Below, piece after piece: positions 36,491 through 46,144 of a stretch of 64,000 nt of DNA (positions within the stretch are counted from its first letter, which is position 1; the number at the start of each line of letters is the position of its first letter). Below the pieces are notes generated by a model, which saw only the letters and a list, made by a program, of their open reading frames with translations, ran no database searches and was not told the origin of the DNA. Both the position numbers and the translations under genes were made by a program. The stretch is taken from assembly GCF_009905255.1 (NCBI RefSeq), contig NZ_CP047602.1, positions 1,471,001 through 1,535,000 on the forward strand. The letters are read 5' to 3'. The stretch comes from Thermoanaerobacterium aotearoense (GTDB lineage Bacteria; Bacillota; Thermoanaerobacteria; Thermoanaerobacterales; Thermoanaerobacteraceae).

Positions 36491-38539
36491 TTAATTTAAT
36501 ATAATTCCTTCTAATTTATCCTTAAATCGCTCTATCAATTCCGCTTTCATTTTACTGTGTCTTTCAAAATTACCATCATCACTTATAAATCTTTCTACAG
36601 CCTTTTGCGCCAATTTTAATGTTTCTATATCATCAAATAAATTGGCCAATTTAAGTTCAGGCAATCCATGTTGTTTCACACCAAAAAATTCTCCTGGTCC
36701 CCTTATCTCCAAATCTTTTTCTGCAATTTTAAAACCATCATTTGTTTCGGTCATCACCTTCAATCTTTTTTTGACAACATCAGAATATGAGTAAGCTATC
36801 AAAATGCAATAAGATTGATGTGACGATCTACCAACACGTCCTCTTAATTGGTGCAATTGAGCCAATCCAAATCTCTCTGCGTTTTCAATGACAATTACTG
36901 TTGCGTTTGGAACATTTACACCAACTTCAATAACTGTTGTAGAGACTAATATATCTATTTTCCCCTCAACAAATTCACTCATCACTTTGTCCTTATCGTT
37001 TGAATTCATTCCACCATGGACCAAGCCAACTCTAAAATCTTTAAAAACTCCTTTATAAATTTCTTCATAGACCACCTCTGCCGATTTTGCATATATAGTT
37101 TGCGAATCCTCTATAAGTGGGCAGACTATGTAAGCTTGGTGTCCTCTTTTTATTTCATTTACGACGAATTTATACGCCCTCTCTCTTAAAGCTCCACTTA
37201 CGGCGTACGTCTCAACTTTTTTTCTCCCTGGAGGCAATTCGTCTATTATAGACATATCCAAATCTCCATACAGCATTAGTGCCAAAGTTCTTGGAATAGG
37301 CGTTGCTGTCATTACGAGAACATTGGTTTGATTACCCTTATCTTTAAACACAGCCCTTTGTCGAACTCCAAATCTATGCTGTTCATCTGTTATTGCCAAA
37401 CCTAAATTTTTAAACTGAACATTATCTTCAATTAAAGAATGTGTACCAACTAATACATCGATCTCACCATTTTTGACTTTTTCTATTATTAAATTTTTTC
37501 TTTTATTGCTGATGCTTCCTGTCAACAATTCTGTCTTAATATCTAACTTATCATACAACTCCTTTAATGATAAATAGTGTTGTTTTGCAAGTATTTCTGT
37601 TGGCGCCAATATGGAGGCCTGATACCCATTCTTTACTGCCACATACATTGCTGCTGCCGCTATAACTGTCTTTCCAGAACCGACATCGCCTTGTAAAAGT
37701 CTATTCATCACTTTTCCTGAATACATATCATTTAAGATTTCGTTTAAAGCTTTATCTTGTGCTTTAGTAAACTTAAATTTTAAATTGTCTAAGAATCCTC
37801 TTAAATCTACTTGTTTAAACTTTATGCCTGATTTGTCATCATTATACTTATGCTTAATCAAATTTAACCCCAATTGCAAAATAAAAAATTCTTGAAATAT
37901 AAGTCTATATTTGGCTCTCTCTAACATTTCTGACGAATCAGGAAAATGAATATTTTTTATGGCTTTTCTTATTTCCAATAAATTATATTCTGCCAAAAAA
38001 TCCTTGTCAAAAATTTCGTCTATTTCGTTAATATACTCTTTTAAAAGGCTATAAATTATATTTCTTAAAATCTTTTGACTCAATCCATCTGTCAACTTAT
38101 ATATCGGCACAATTCTTCCTGCATTTAGATTTAAAACATCACTTTTATCCATAGTTGGGTTTTCCACGTACACTTGTCCATATTTATAGGAAACCTTGCC
38201 ATTTATTATATATTCTTCGCCCAATTTGAAATTATTTTTAATATAAGGCTGGTTGTACCAAACAAGTTCTAAAGCTCCACTTCCATCTTTAACAGGTATT
38301 TTCGTGATTATTAGCCCCTTGATCCTATGCTCTCTTGCTTTTCCTGCAATGTACGCTTTAAAAGTTTGCTTTTCACCAATTTTCAACATATCTATAGGAA
38401 TTATTTTCTCTCTGTCTTCATATTCTCTGGGATAATACTCCAATGCATCCTTTACAGTTTCAATGCCAATTTTTTTAAGCAGTAATGCTCTCTTTGGACC
38501 AACACCTTTTACATATTGTATTGGTTTTGAAAGATCCAT
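36491..38539 (-). CDS. recG: ATP-dependent DNA helicase RecG
   Basis: Remodels stalled replication forks and branched DNA. The N-terminal wedge/OB domain (about residues 1-230) is followed by two helicase domains. Walker A is [17 protein letters not shown], the DExH box is DEQH, and [20 protein letters not shown] and [15 protein letters not shown] are typical. The length is 682 aa. It starts eight bases after the fakA stop codon. Confidence 0.97.
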   Translation of the reverse strand: MDLSKPIQYVKGVGPKRALLLKKIGIETVKDALEYYPREYEDREKIIPIDMLKIGEKQTFKAYIAGKAREHRIKGLIITKIPVKDGSGALELVWYNQPYIKNNFKLGEEYIINGKVSYKYGQVYVENPTMDKSDVLNLNAGRIVPIYKLTDGLSQKILRNIIYSLLKEYINEIDEIFDKDFLAEYNLLEIRKAIKNIHFPDSSEMLERAKYRLIFQEFFILQLGLNLIKHKYNDDKSGIKFKQVDLRGFLDNLKFKFTKAQDKALNEILNDMYSGKVMNRLLQGDVGSGKTVIAAAAMYVAVKNGYQASILAPTEILAKQHYLSLKELYDKLDIKTELLTGSISNKRKNLIIEKVKNGEIDVLVGTHSLIEDNVQFKNLGLAITDEQHRFGVRQRAVFKDKGNQTNVLVMTATPIPRTLALMLYGDLDMSIIDELPPGRKKVETYAVSGALRERAYKFVVNEIKRGHQAYIVCPLIEDSQTIYAKSAEVVYEEIYKGVFKDFRVGLVHGGMNSNDKDKVMSEFVEGKIDILVSTTVIEVGVNVPNATVIVIENAERFGLAQLHQLRGRVGRSSHQSYCILIAYSYSDVVKKRLKVMTETNDGFKIAEKDLEIRGPGEFFGVKQHGLPELKLANLFDDIETLKLAQKAVERFISDDGNFERHSKMKAELIERFKDKLEGIILN

Positions 38540-38547
38540 AAAATCAC

Positions 38548-40131
38548 CTATTCAATCGAAATCACATAATAGTATAGAGGCTGTCCGCCATATTGAAGAT
38601 CTACATCGCCATCAAATACTATTGTATTTAACAATTTTTTCGCATTTTCTTCTCCAACTTCTTTCCCATAATAAATGGTTATTATTGAAGTGTCATCAGA
38701 GATAGCATTTAACACTATTTGTCTTGCTAATTCATTGTAGTCAGTACCTTTATCTACAAATTGTCCATTTACAAATCCTAAAATTTCTCCAGTCTTGATT
38801 TCCGTTCCATTTAATACAGTATCTCTTATAGAATAAGTTATTTCTACCGTTGTAACCTTTTGGATAGTATCATTTATATTTTTGATTGCATCATCTATGC
38901 TTGCATTGACATCAAAGTTTATCATGGCACTTATAGCTTGATTGAAACTGTGCGTATTGATGACGTACACATTTTTGCCTGATAAGCCTTTAGCTTGTTC
39001 ACATGTCATAACTACATTTTTGTTGTTTGGAAAGACAATTATATTTTCTGCATTTATTTCTTTTAAACCATTTAAGATATCTAAAGCGCTGGGATTCATA
39101 GTTTGTCCACCATCTATTACGATATCACACCCTAAATCTTTAAACAAACTGCTTATCCCTTCACCGGGAGAAACAGCCAAAAAGCCATATTTTTTGACAT
39201 AAGTATTTCTGTCTTTGTTTGATTCAAAAATTACATTTTCATGCTGTAGTTTCATATTGTCGATCTTGACTTTTACCAATTCCCCATACTCTAAACCTTT
39301 CTGTAACACCAGTCCAGGAGAATTAGTATGTATATGAACTTTTATTAAATCTTCATCTTCAACAACGATTATGCTATCACCAAAAGATTCAATTTCAGCT
39401 TTAAGCTTAGAGAAATTCTTAGATTTTGCATCAATAAGCATTTCCGTACAATAAGTAAACTTTATATCTGCAATATTGCTTTCTTCTTTATGGATGCCTT
39501 CAACAACATGCTGGACAGCTATCTCATGCCCTTTTATAGCTTCTAACATTCCTATCAGCATAAATAAAAAGCCTTGCCCACCAGAATCAACTACATTAGC
39601 TTGCTTTAACACCGGCAATAGGTCAGGCGTTCTTTTGACTGATTCTGAGGCAGCTTTTACAATCTTCTCCATGAAAATCTCAAAATCATTTATAGAGGTT
39701 AGTTTCAAAGCCTCATTGGCACAATCTCTTACTACAGTCAGAATAGTACCTTCTGTAGGTTTCATAACTGCCTTATATGCAATCGCTGAACCGGCATTTA
39801 AAGCTTCGGCAAAATCTTTGGTCGTGATTTCATCATGGTTCATAAGACGTTTGGCAAATCCCCTAATTATTTGAGATAAAATCACGCCTGAATTCCCTTT
39901 GGCGCCTAAGAGAGCACCTCTGGAAAGGTTATTTAAAACCTCATTCATATCATCAGAGGCTTTCTCCATTTCCTTAACAGCAAAATCCAATGTATGGGCC
40001 ATGTTAGAACCTGTATCACCATCTGGAACAGGAAATACATTTAATTTATTTACTTCATCTGATTTATTTGTTAAATATTGAGATCCAGCTCTAAACATGC
40101 GCTTTATAGTATTAACATCTATACGATCCAA
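38548..40131 (-). CDS. fakA: Fatty acid kinase FakA-like protein (DhaL domain, YloV)
   Basis: A 527-aa protein with an N-terminal DhaL-type kinase domain: [14 protein letters not shown] supplies the Mg-binding aspartates and [16 protein letters not shown] the phosphate loop. A middle domain and a DegV-like C-terminal domain follow. FakA phosphorylates fatty acids bound to FakB for use by PlsY. I chose TTG 40131 because GAGGAGG lies eight bases upstream and the asp23 stop is 13 bases away; a longer ATG form (40155) would lack a site. The asp23-fakA-recG order matches Bacillus and Staphylococcus. Confidence 0.9.
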   Translation of the reverse strand: MDRIDVNTIKRMFRAGSQYLTNKSDEVNKLNVFPVPDGDTGSNMAHTLDFAVKEMEKASDDMNEVLNNLSRGALLGAKGNSGVILSQIIRGFAKRLMNHDEITTKDFAEALNAGSAIAYKAVMKPTEGTILTVVRDCANEALKLTSINDFEIFMEKIVKAASESVKRTPDLLPVLKQANVVDSGGQGFLFMLIGMLEAIKGHEIAVQHVVEGIHKEESNIADIKFTYCTEMLIDAKSKNFSKLKAEIESFGDSIIVVEDEDLIKVHIHTNSPGLVLQKGLEYGELVKVKIDNMKLQHENVIFESNKDRNTYVKKYGFLAVSPGEGISSLFKDLGCDIVIDGGQTMNPSALDILNGLKEINAENIIVFPNNKNVVMTCEQAKGLSGKNVYVINTHSFNQAISAMINFDVNASIDDAIKNINDTIQKVTTVEITYSIRDTVLNGTEIKTGEILGFVNGQFVDKGTDYNELARQIVLNAISDDTSIITIYYGKEVGEENAKKLLNTIVFDGDVDLQYGGQPLYYYVISIE

Positions 40132-40144
40132 CCGTTTTTCCTCC

Positions 40145-40495
40145 TCAAAAATCAACTTTTATGCTTTGTACATTTACAACAATATTCTTAACATTGACAC
40201 CTGTATATGTCTCTATAGTGTATTTGACTTTTTCAATGATATTTGCAGCAACTGTTTTAATGTTGACTCCATATTCAACAACAATGTACAAATCTATAAC
40301 AATCCCATCTTCATCGTATGCGATCTTTATTCCTTTGCCTGACTGCTCATTTTTAAAAAGCTCTATAAGCCCGTCAGGTCCACGTTTTCCTAAACCTACT
40401 ATGCCATAACATTCAGATGTAGCATAACTAGCCATAGATGCAATTACATCTGCAGAAATATCTATTTTTCCTAAATTATTTTTTGTTTGCTCCAT
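40145..40495 (-). CDS. Asp23/YloU family envelope-stress protein
   Basis: A 116-aa Asp23-fold protein with YATSECYGIVGLG and VDLYIVVEYGVNIKTVAANI. In Staphylococcus Asp23 is membrane-anchored via a partner and linked to cell-wall stress; the YloU paralogue sits before fakA. It has a predicted sigma-A promoter and an AGGAGG site. Its stop codon falls just before the ribosome site of fakA. Confidence 0.93.
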   Translation of the reverse strand: MEQTKNNLGKIDISADVIASMASYATSECYGIVGLGKRGPDGLIELFKNEQSGKGIKIAYDEDGIVIDLYIVVEYGVNIKTVAANIIEKVKYTIETYTGVNVKNIVVNVQSIKVDF

Positions 40496-40520
40496 TTTTA
40501 CAACCTCCTATTATAATTAT

Positions 40521-40549
40521 ATTTTACCTTATCCAATTTAAATCATCAA
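40521..40549 (-). promoter_or_regulatory. Predicted sigma-A promoter of asp23-fakA-recG
   Basis: TTGATG, 17 bases and TAAAAT on the minus strand, ending 26 bases before the asp23 ATG. It is divergent from two plus-strand promoters of rpmB in the same 240-base gap. Confidence 0.6.
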
Positions 40550-40602
40550 CAAAGAAAAAAATTGTTATATTTTAAGCTAATGCAAATTTTAATTAAAAAG
40601 TA

Positions 40603-40631
40603 TTTACAGCTTTAAAATATAATGTTAAAAT
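40603..40631 (+). promoter_or_regulatory. Predicted distal promoter of rpmB
   Basis: TTTACA, 17 bases and TAAAAT on the plus strand. A transcript would have a leader of about 100 bases. A second promoter lies closer to the gene. Confidence 0.5.
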
Positions 40632-40676
40632 ATCATTGTTGTGTGGATAAAATAAAAGAGTGTGTAGTTATTTTTC

Positions 40677-40705
40677 TTGAAGTCTATTAATTTTTTTGCT
40701 AAAAT
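40677..40705 (+). promoter_or_regulatory. Predicted proximal promoter of rpmB
   Basis: TTGAAG, 17 bases and TAAAAT on the plus strand. The start would be near 40712, about 11 bases before the GGAGG site of rpmB. Confidence 0.6.
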
Positions 40706-40735
40706 GTTAGTGTTGACAAAGAGGAGGTGCACATG

Positions 40736-40924
40736 ATGAGAAAATGTGAAGTATGCGGAAAAACACCGATGGCGGGATATCAATACAGTCATTCCCACAG
40801 AAAATCAATCAAAAAATGGCAACCAAACTTAAAGCGTGTTAAAGCCATAGTAGACGGTACACCTGTAAGATTGAATGTTTGTACAAAATGCTTAAGATCG
40901 GGAAGAGTTAAGAGAGCCATATAA
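40736..40924 (+). CDS. rpmB: 50S ribosomal protein L28
   Basis: A 62-aa protein beginning MRKCEVCGKTPMAGYQYSHS. The CxxC pairs CEVC and CTKC mark the zinc-binding form. The codon before is also ATG (40733), so one extra Met is possible; GGAGG at 40723-40727 fits either. It is alone on the plus strand, with its own promoters and a strong terminator. asp23-fakA and spoVM-thiN lie on the other strand to either side. Confidence 0.97.
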   Translation: MRKCEVCGKTPMAGYQYSHSHRKSIKKWQPNLKRVKAIVDGTPVRLNVCTKCLRSGRVKRAI

Positions 40925-40931
40925 AGAAAGA

Positions 40932-40960
40932 CGTGCATATATGCACGCTTTTTATTTTTT
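40932..40960. terminator. Rho-independent terminator of rpmB, shared with spoVM
   Basis: CGTGCATATATGCACG (40932-40947) is a perfect palindrome followed by a T-rich run on the plus strand. The spoVM stop codon on the minus strand (40952-40954) lies in that run, and the stem can also form in the minus direction after spoVM. Confidence 0.85.
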
Positions 40961-41044
40961 GCTCTTAGTAAATGAAGACAAAAATTTTTTTATAAAATCA
41001 GGAATTCTAATGTAGTATATTTTAGGTTCCTTTTTTTTACTCAT
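40952..41044 (-). CDS. spoVM: Stage V sporulation protein M (SpoVM)
   Basis: A 30-aa gene easily missed by length filters. The protein has a lysine-rich start (MSKKKEP) then KIYYIRIPDFIKKFLSSF, which aligns with Bacillus SpoVM (KFYTIKLPKFLGGIV...) including the helix-breaking proline. SpoVM is an amphipathic helix that senses the convex forespore membrane and anchors SpoIVA. The ATG at 41044 has GGGGG upstream; an ATG two codons earlier (41050) touches it. The position between rpmB and thiN is exactly that of Bacillus spoVM. Confidence 0.88.
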   Translation of the reverse strand: MSKKKEPKIYYIRIPDFIKKFLSSFTKSKK

Positions 41045-41086
41045 ATACATCCCCCTTTATCCTTTTACTTCTAAACTATTTATCTA

Positions 41087-41272
41087 CTATTTGAAATATG
41101 CATTAATAAAATAACCAATCATTATTACAGCAAATCCTAAAAGTATCATCCACAGCCAACTTGGTATGTACAATACAATTATAAATATTCCAAGCGAAAT
41201 TATAATATATCCAATTGAATAATTCAATCGTTTATTTAATATTCTAACTTTTTTATAAATTTTATTCCACAT
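41087..41272 (-). CDS. Small two-helix membrane protein of unknown function
   Basis: A 61-aa protein with a basic N terminus (MWNKIYKKVRILNKRLN) and two hydrophobic segments, about residues 18-36 and 40-58, joined by IPSW. I do not recognise the family. The start has an AAGGAGTGG site about eight bases upstream, but that site is locked in a 14-bp stem with the end of the thiN mRNA. It lies between thiN and spoVM, so a sporulation or envelope role is possible but unproven. Confidence 0.7.
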   Translation of the reverse strand: MWNKIYKKVRILNKRLNYSIGYIIISLGIFIIVLYIPSWLWMILLGFAVIMIGYFINAYFK

Positions 41273-41273
41273 A

Positions 41274-41321
41274 AAAATCCACTCCTTTCTTTCAATATTT
41301 TATTCGGAAGGAGTGGATTTT
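41274..41321 (-). terminator. Hairpin masking the ribosome site of the 61-aa gene; possible thiN terminator
   Basis: On the minus strand AAAATCCACTCCTT (41321-41308) pairs perfectly with AAGGAGTGGATTTT (41287-41274) across a 20-base loop. The second arm holds the AAGGAG ribosome site of the downstream gene and runs into TTTTT just before its ATG (41272). It starts three bases after the thiN stop codon. It can act as an intrinsic terminator and also block translation of the next gene in read-through RNA. Confidence 0.75.
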
Positions 41322-41324
41322 GTG

Positions 41325-41960
41325 CTAATCTTTAGATTTTATCACAAGCAGATAACCACTATTTATCTTTATTTTAATCTTATTATCTGTAAATACATTG
41401 CTAATCCCATAAGGCATTTCTAAAGACATATCTTGACCAGATAAAGGATAAAACAACCCTTCGGTGTAAATCCCTCTAACGTCTGCACTGTACGGAATCA
41501 ATGAAACTACATCACCTGATTTGCCTTCCAATTCGATAAAGTCATCAATGAGATAAACTTCATTATTTTCACTTAAAATTTTTCCCTTTATTTTTCTATT
41601 AAGAAGGTACAACAAAAGCGACAAATTCGCTAACGAATGATCAAATCTACTTCCTATCGTCGCTAAATACACAATCTCATTAGCTCCTATTTCTATAGCC
41701 TTTATAGTTGCAAGTTGGCTATCCGTCTCGTCTTTCATAGTAGGATGCTTTTCAATGGTTACGCCTTTTTGCAAATAATAATCTATGATCTTATCATCTG
41801 CTGAATCCAAATCACCGACGATGTAATTTGGCACTATGCCTAATTTGTACGCTATATTAGCTCCACCATCCGCACAGATTACCGCGTCGCATTCATTGAT
41901 TGCCTTTTTTAAATAGTTGGAATCTTTAAATTCTCCATTTGAGATAATACAAACCTTCAT
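41325..41960 (-). CDS. thiN: Thiamine pyrophosphokinase
   Basis: Transfers pyrophosphate from ATP to thiamine to give thiamine diphosphate. ICADGGANIAYKLG and PNYIVGDLDSAD are the family's substrate-binding motifs, followed by DETDSQLA and GSRFDHSLANL. The length is 211 aa. It overlaps rpe by four bases (ATGA). The rpe-thiN pair is standard in Firmicutes; rpe acts beside the thiamine-dependent transketolase. Confidence 0.95.
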   Translation of the reverse strand: MKVCIISNGEFKDSNYLKKAINECDAVICADGGANIAYKLGIVPNYIVGDLDSADDKIIDYYLQKGVTIEKHPTMKDETDSQLATIKAIEIGANEIVYLATIGSRFDHSLANLSLLLYLLNRKIKGKILSENNEVYLIDDFIELEGKSGDVVSLIPYSADVRGIYTEGLFYPLSGQDMSLEMPYGISNVFTDNKIKIKINSGYLLVIKSKD

Positions 41961-42610
41961 TTTAGCGCTGCCTCTCTAAGCTTTTTTAAATTCTCACCAG
42001 GATCTCCATTGGCAAATATAAACGATCCAGCCACAATCACATCAGCTCCAGCTAAAACTACATCCTTTATATTATCAATATTGATGCCTCCATCCACTTC
42101 TATCTTAAAATTCAATCCTTTCTCATTTCTAATGGATGCTAATTCGCGAATTTTTTCATACATGCCATCTATAAATACTTGTCCTCCAAAACCAGGGTTT
42201 ACAGTCATAATCAATACCATATCAACTGATGATAATACATATCTCAATGTATCTAAAGATGTTGCAGGATTTAATGCTACGCTTGCATTTACACCCATTG
42301 ATTTTATCAATTGCAAAGTTCTATCTAGATGTACACATGCTTCTTGATGCACTGTTATATTTTTAGCTCCTGCATCGACAAATTCTTTTATGTATTTGTC
42401 AGGTTCTTCTATCATTAAATGAACATCAAGCGGAATACCAGTCTTATCTTTTAAAGCATTTAATACCAATGGTCCAATCGTTATATTAGGCACAAAATGA
42501 CCGTCCATAATATCTATATGTAAATACTCAGGTTTCTCTTTTTCAACTTTTCGTATATCAGATAACAAATTTCCAAAGTCAGCCGATAAAATTGATGGAG
42601 AGATTTCCAT
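41957..42610 (-). CDS. rpe: Ribulose-phosphate 3-epimerase
   Basis: Interconverts ribulose 5-phosphate and xylulose 5-phosphate in the pentose phosphate pathway. It is a TIM barrel with SPSILSADFGNL, HIDIMDGHFVPNITIGP, MTVNPGFGGQ and EVDGGI holding the metal ligands and catalytic aspartates. The length is 217 aa. It starts four bases after the rsgA stop and has an AGGAGG site. Confidence 0.98.
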   Translation of the reverse strand: MEISPSILSADFGNLLSDIRKVEKEKPEYLHIDIMDGHFVPNITIGPLVLNALKDKTGIPLDVHLMIEEPDKYIKEFVDAGAKNITVHQEACVHLDRTLQLIKSMGVNASVALNPATSLDTLRYVLSSVDMVLIMTVNPGFGGQVFIDGMYEKIRELASIRNEKGLNFKIEVDGGINIDNIKDVVLAGADVIVAGSFIFANGDPGENLKKLREAALK

Positions 42611-42614
42611 AATA

Positions 42615-43490
42615 TCAATACCTCCTTCTTCTGTTGGTTTTTAATTCACCATACAAACTTAAATAGTTTGAATACCTTGTTTTATCAATCAGTCCATTTT
42701 CAACAGCATCTTTAACTCCACAATTAGGTTCATTAATATGTAAGCATGAATTAAACCTGCAATTTGCCTCAAAGACTTTAAAATCTTTATAAAAATTTTT
42801 GAGATTTTTCTCATCAATATTCAGATTCAGCGAAGTAAAGCCAGGCGTATCTAACACGTAACCACCATCAATAGATATTAACTCTACATTTCTTGTCGTA
42901 TGCTTTCCTCTATTAAGCTTTTCGCTCAAATCTCCAATTTCTTGCCTTTCATGACCATGAACGCAATTTATCAAAGAAGATTTTCCTACACCAGATGGAC
43001 CTGTAAAAAAAGATGTTTTACCTTTTAGAATTGTTTTTAACTTGTCAATTCCAATGTTGTCGTATTTGGAAGTAGCAATCACTTCATAGCCTAATTTTTT
43101 ATATATATTGTATATTGGCATGTATTCATCTTCATCAACTAAATCAACCTTATTTATACAGATGATGGGATTTATCTGGTTTACTTCAGTTAATATTATC
43201 ATTTTATCAAGCTGCAATCTGTTTAAATCAGGATTAACTATCGAAAAAGTAATTATTGCTTGATCCACATTTGACACAGGTGGCCTTACTAATTGGTTTT
43301 TCCTGTCATGTATATTAACTATAAATCCATCTTTAAAATTTTGTGATTCCACATCAACATAATCTCCAACAATAGGTATAATATTGGAAATTCTAAATTT
43401 GCCACGAGCACGGCATTCTATGATGCCATGCTCGGTGGAAACATAGTAAAAACCTCCAATGCCTTTAACAATTCGTCCTACTAATATCAC
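42615..43490 (-). CDS. rsgA: RsgA (CpgA) small-subunit biogenesis GTPase
   Basis: Circularly permuted GTPase that tests the decoding centre in late 30S assembly. An N-terminal OB-fold (about residues 1-70) is followed by G4 NKVDLVD, G1 GPSGVGKSSLIN and G3 DTPGF, then a C-terminal zinc-binding region (CRFNSCLHINEPNC). The length is 291 aa. It starts at GTG 43490, overlapping the prkC stop as TAGTG. CpgA is a known PrkC substrate in Bacillus, which gives the adjacency a functional reading. Confidence 0.95.
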   Translation of the reverse strand: MILVGRIVKGIGGFYYVSTEHGIIECRARGKFRISNIIPIVGDYVDVESQNFKDGFIVNIHDRKNQLVRPPVSNVDQAIITFSIVNPDLNRLQLDKMIILTEVNQINPIICINKVDLVDEDEYMPIYNIYKKLGYEVIATSKYDNIGIDKLKTILKGKTSFFTGPSGVGKSSLINCVHGHERQEIGDLSEKLNRGKHTTRNVELISIDGGYVLDTPGFTSLNLNIDEKNLKNFYKDFKVFEANCRFNSCLHINEPNCGVKDAVENGLIDKTRYSNYLSLYGELKTNRRRRY

Positions 43491-45400
43491 TAAAATTTCG
43501 CCCCCATCGTTTCGTAAACATTGCCGTTTATATCAACTTCAATAACAACATTGCCTTTACCACTAACTGGCACTGTTATTGGGCTGTCTGCATAGGTATA
43601 CGTATTTGAATACTGCAATGTCTTATTGCCGTCTTGTATCACATAGACATCAACTTTCATAGGACCTTCTTGATTAGGCAAATCAATTGTAATCTCTTTT
43701 GTCTTATATCCTTGAGGCAACTGAGTCTGCGTTTGTTGCTGTTGCTGCTGTGTCTGTGTTGATTGACTCACAATCAAATCAATGGATTTGCCTTTTTGAA
43801 TACTGGTGCCCTGAGGTATGCTTTGCGAAATCACAAAATTATTAGGCACACTATCGCTAAATTGCGTAGTTACATTTCCAACCTTAAGTCCTACATCTTC
43901 CAAAGCTTTTGTCGCATCATCAAGCGACATGTTTTGAACATTAGGAACTGTAACCATTTCTGGCCCTTTGCTTACATAAACATCAACGACAGTATTGTAT
44001 TCAACTTGTACGCCTTGCCTTGGATTTTGATCATATACATACCCATTTGGATAATTATCATTGTAGTCCCAAATTAAATTTGCATTTAACCCACTATTTT
44101 TTAATTTCAACTGAGCATCCCTATACTCGCTGCCTATAACGTTTGGGACGACGGAATTTTGCTTTCCCTTGCTAACTACTACATTAACAGTAGAACCCTT
44201 CTTTACAGTCTCTCCTGCCGGTGGATCTTGCGACAAAATAGTGTTGGTTGGAGCATCGCTGTATTGACTGTCTGAAATATTTAACTTCAAATTGCTATTT
44301 TCCAATATTGTAGTTGCTTTATCCAGCGTTTGACCTTTTATATCAGGCACTTTCACTTCTGCTGCAGTAGCCATGTTGTTTAAAAAATACATAGTACCAT
44401 AAGACAGTGAAGCCATAAGCGCTAAAATCAATATTGCAATCCCTATATTTCTTAAAATTTTTCTTCCTTTTCTTTTGTTCGGTGTTTTTGAATCCTTGAT
44501 CTTCTCGTTAATTTCTTCCGCTTTCATAACCCTCGTAACATTGTTGTCAGTCAGATCGCCTATGATCAATTTATCTGGATCGCTTATAAAAGTATCAATA
44601 TCATTCAAAAGTTCAGCCGCACTTTTATATCTGTAATTTATATCTTTTTCAGTAGCCTTTAAAACTATCTTATCAAGTTTATAAGGTACTCGAGGATTCA
44701 ACTTTGATGGTGGCACTATGTTTTCCTGTATATGCTTTAATGCAACCGATATTGGGCTCTCACCTTCAAAAGGAACTTTACCAGTTAGCATTTCATACAT
44801 GACTATTCCAAGCGAATATATATCAGTCTTTTCATCTATAAGAGAGCCTTTCGCTTGCTCTGGCGAAAAATAATAAGCAGTACCAAGGACGTCTCCTCCA
44901 CCATACGTTATTGTTGATCCATTAGCTGCTCTTGCAATGCCAAAGTCTGTTACCTTTACAATGTTGTCATCTGTCACCAATATATTTTGTGGCTTAATAT
45001 CCCTGTGAACAATATGATGCTTATGAGCGTGTTCCAACGCTCTACATACTTGCCTTGCTATATCCAAGGATTTTGGTATAGGCAAAGGTCCATTCGTTTC
45101 CTTAATTAATTGCTTTAAGGTTTTCCCATTTACATATTCCATTACAATATAGTATATATCTCCTTCTTGTCCAACATCGTATATGCTGACAATATTGGGA
45201 TGAGAAAGGCTTGCCGCCGCTTGTGATTCTCTTTTGAACCTTCTTACAAACTCTTCGTCTGACACAAACTCCGATCTCAATACCTTTATAGCAACAATTC
45301 TATTTAAAAGATGGCATTTTGCCTTATATACTTTTGCCATACCACCTTCGCCTATCTTTTCCAATATCTCATATCGATTTCCAAGCATTTTACCGATCAT
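43490..45400 (-). CDS. prkC: PrkC-type Ser/Thr kinase with PASTA repeats
   Basis: Membrane-spanning kinase that senses muropeptides or lipid II. The N-terminal kinase domain (residues 1-270) has [21 protein letters not shown] and DFGIARA. A basic linker and one transmembrane helix (about 310-335) are followed by three PASTA repeats (about 345-545). After a glutamine-rich run comes an extra beta-rich domain of about 75 residues at the C terminus. The length is 636 aa. stp, its partner phosphatase, lies just upstream. In Bacillus PrkC triggers spore germination in response to peptidoglycan fragments. Confidence 0.96.
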   Translation of the reverse strand: MIGKMLGNRYEILEKIGEGGMAKVYKAKCHLLNRIVAIKVLRSEFVSDEEFVRRFKRESQAAASLSHPNIVSIYDVGQEGDIYYIVMEYVNGKTLKQLIKETNGPLPIPKSLDIARQVCRALEHAHKHHIVHRDIKPQNILVTDDNIVKVTDFGIARAANGSTITYGGGDVLGTAYYFSPEQAKGSLIDEKTDIYSLGIVMYEMLTGKVPFEGESPISVALKHIQENIVPPSKLNPRVPYKLDKIVLKATEKDINYRYKSAAELLNDIDTFISDPDKLIIGDLTDNNVTRVMKAEEINEKIKDSKTPNKRKGRKILRNIGIAILILALMASLSYGTMYFLNNMATAAEVKVPDIKGQTLDKATTILENSNLKLNISDSQYSDAPTNTILSQDPPAGETVKKGSTVNVVVSKGKQNSVVPNVIGSEYRDAQLKLKNSGLNANLIWDYNDNYPNGYVYDQNPRQGVQVEYNTVVDVYVSKGPEMVTVPNVQNMSLDDATKALEDVGLKVGNVTTQFSDSVPNNFVISQSIPQGTSIQKGKSIDLIVSQSTQTQQQQQQTQTQLPQGYKTKEITIDLPNQEGPMKVDVYVIQDGNKTLQYSNTYTYADSPITVPVSGKGNVVIEVDINGNVYETMGAKF

Positions 45401-45404
45401 ATTG

Positions 45405-46139
45405 TCACACCTCCTTTACAGCCACAATGGTTATATTATCAAAGCCGCCATTTTGTTTTGCCATTTTGATCAGATTATCACAAGCCTTATCTATGCTTTC
45501 GGAACTGTTAAATTCCTTTAAAATCAAATCATCTGTAAGCATATTTGTTAAGCCATCTGTGCACAGCAAAAAGACATCATTTTCGAAAACATCGCCAGTA
45601 AATATATCTACTTCTATTTCTTCATCGATGCCAAGTGCCCTTGTTATAATGTTTTTCTGTGGATGATTTCTTGCTTCTTCATGGGTTATTCTACCTAATT
45701 TCACTAATTCTTCCACATAAGAATGATCTTCAGTAATTTGCATGAGTTTATCGCCTCTTATTAAATATGCTCTGCTATCACCTATGTGCCCAATAAAAAA
45801 TTTCTTATTCTCTATCAAAAGAAGAGTTAGCGTTGTACCCATTCCAGTAAGGTCTATATTTGAAAAAGATTTATTAAAAACGTGAGAGTTTGCGCTTCTA
45901 ACCGCATCCTCAATAAATTTCTTTATTGAATTATCATTTTTATTACAACTACTATAATTACTAAAAAAATATTTTGTAATGACCTCTATCGCGTATCTGC
46001 TTGCAACTTCACCGCCATTGCATCCACCCATACCATCAGCTACAATAAAAAGTTTTATTCTTTCATCTGTAGAAATAAAGTATGAATCTTCATTATTTTC
46101 TCTTACATTACCTTTATCAGTAAGTGCATATACTAACAT
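45405..46139 (-). CDS. stp: PP2C-type protein phosphatase (Stp/PrpC)
   Basis: Removes phosphates placed by PrkC. The metal-binding aspartates are in [15 protein letters not shown] and [23 protein letters not shown] and GGFDNITIV are further PP2C motifs. The length is 244 aa. It lies four bases before prkC, the near-universal kinase-phosphatase pair, and five bases after rlmN. Confidence 0.96.
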   Translation of the reverse strand: MLVYALTDKGNVRENNEDSYFISTDERIKLFIVADGMGGCNGGEVASRYAIEVITKYFFSNYSSCNKNDNSIKKFIEDAVRSANSHVFNKSFSNIDLTGMGTTLTLLLIENKKFFIGHIGDSRAYLIRGDKLMQITEDHSYVEELVKLGRITHEEARNHPQKNIITRALGIDEEIEVDIFTGDVFENDVFLLCTDGLTNMLTDDLILKEFNSSESIDKACDNLIKMAKQNGGFDNITIVAVKEV

Positions 46140-46144
46140 CTAAA

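Noticed and set aside
36277..36494. Plus-strand frame of 72 codons antisense to the DegV gene
   Set aside because: It is a shadow of a well-supported gene with no start signal.
40710..40722. TTGACA just before the rpmB ribosome site as a promoter -35
   Set aside because: It is only about 20 bases from the start codon, so its -10 would fall inside the gene; the promoter at 40677 fits better.
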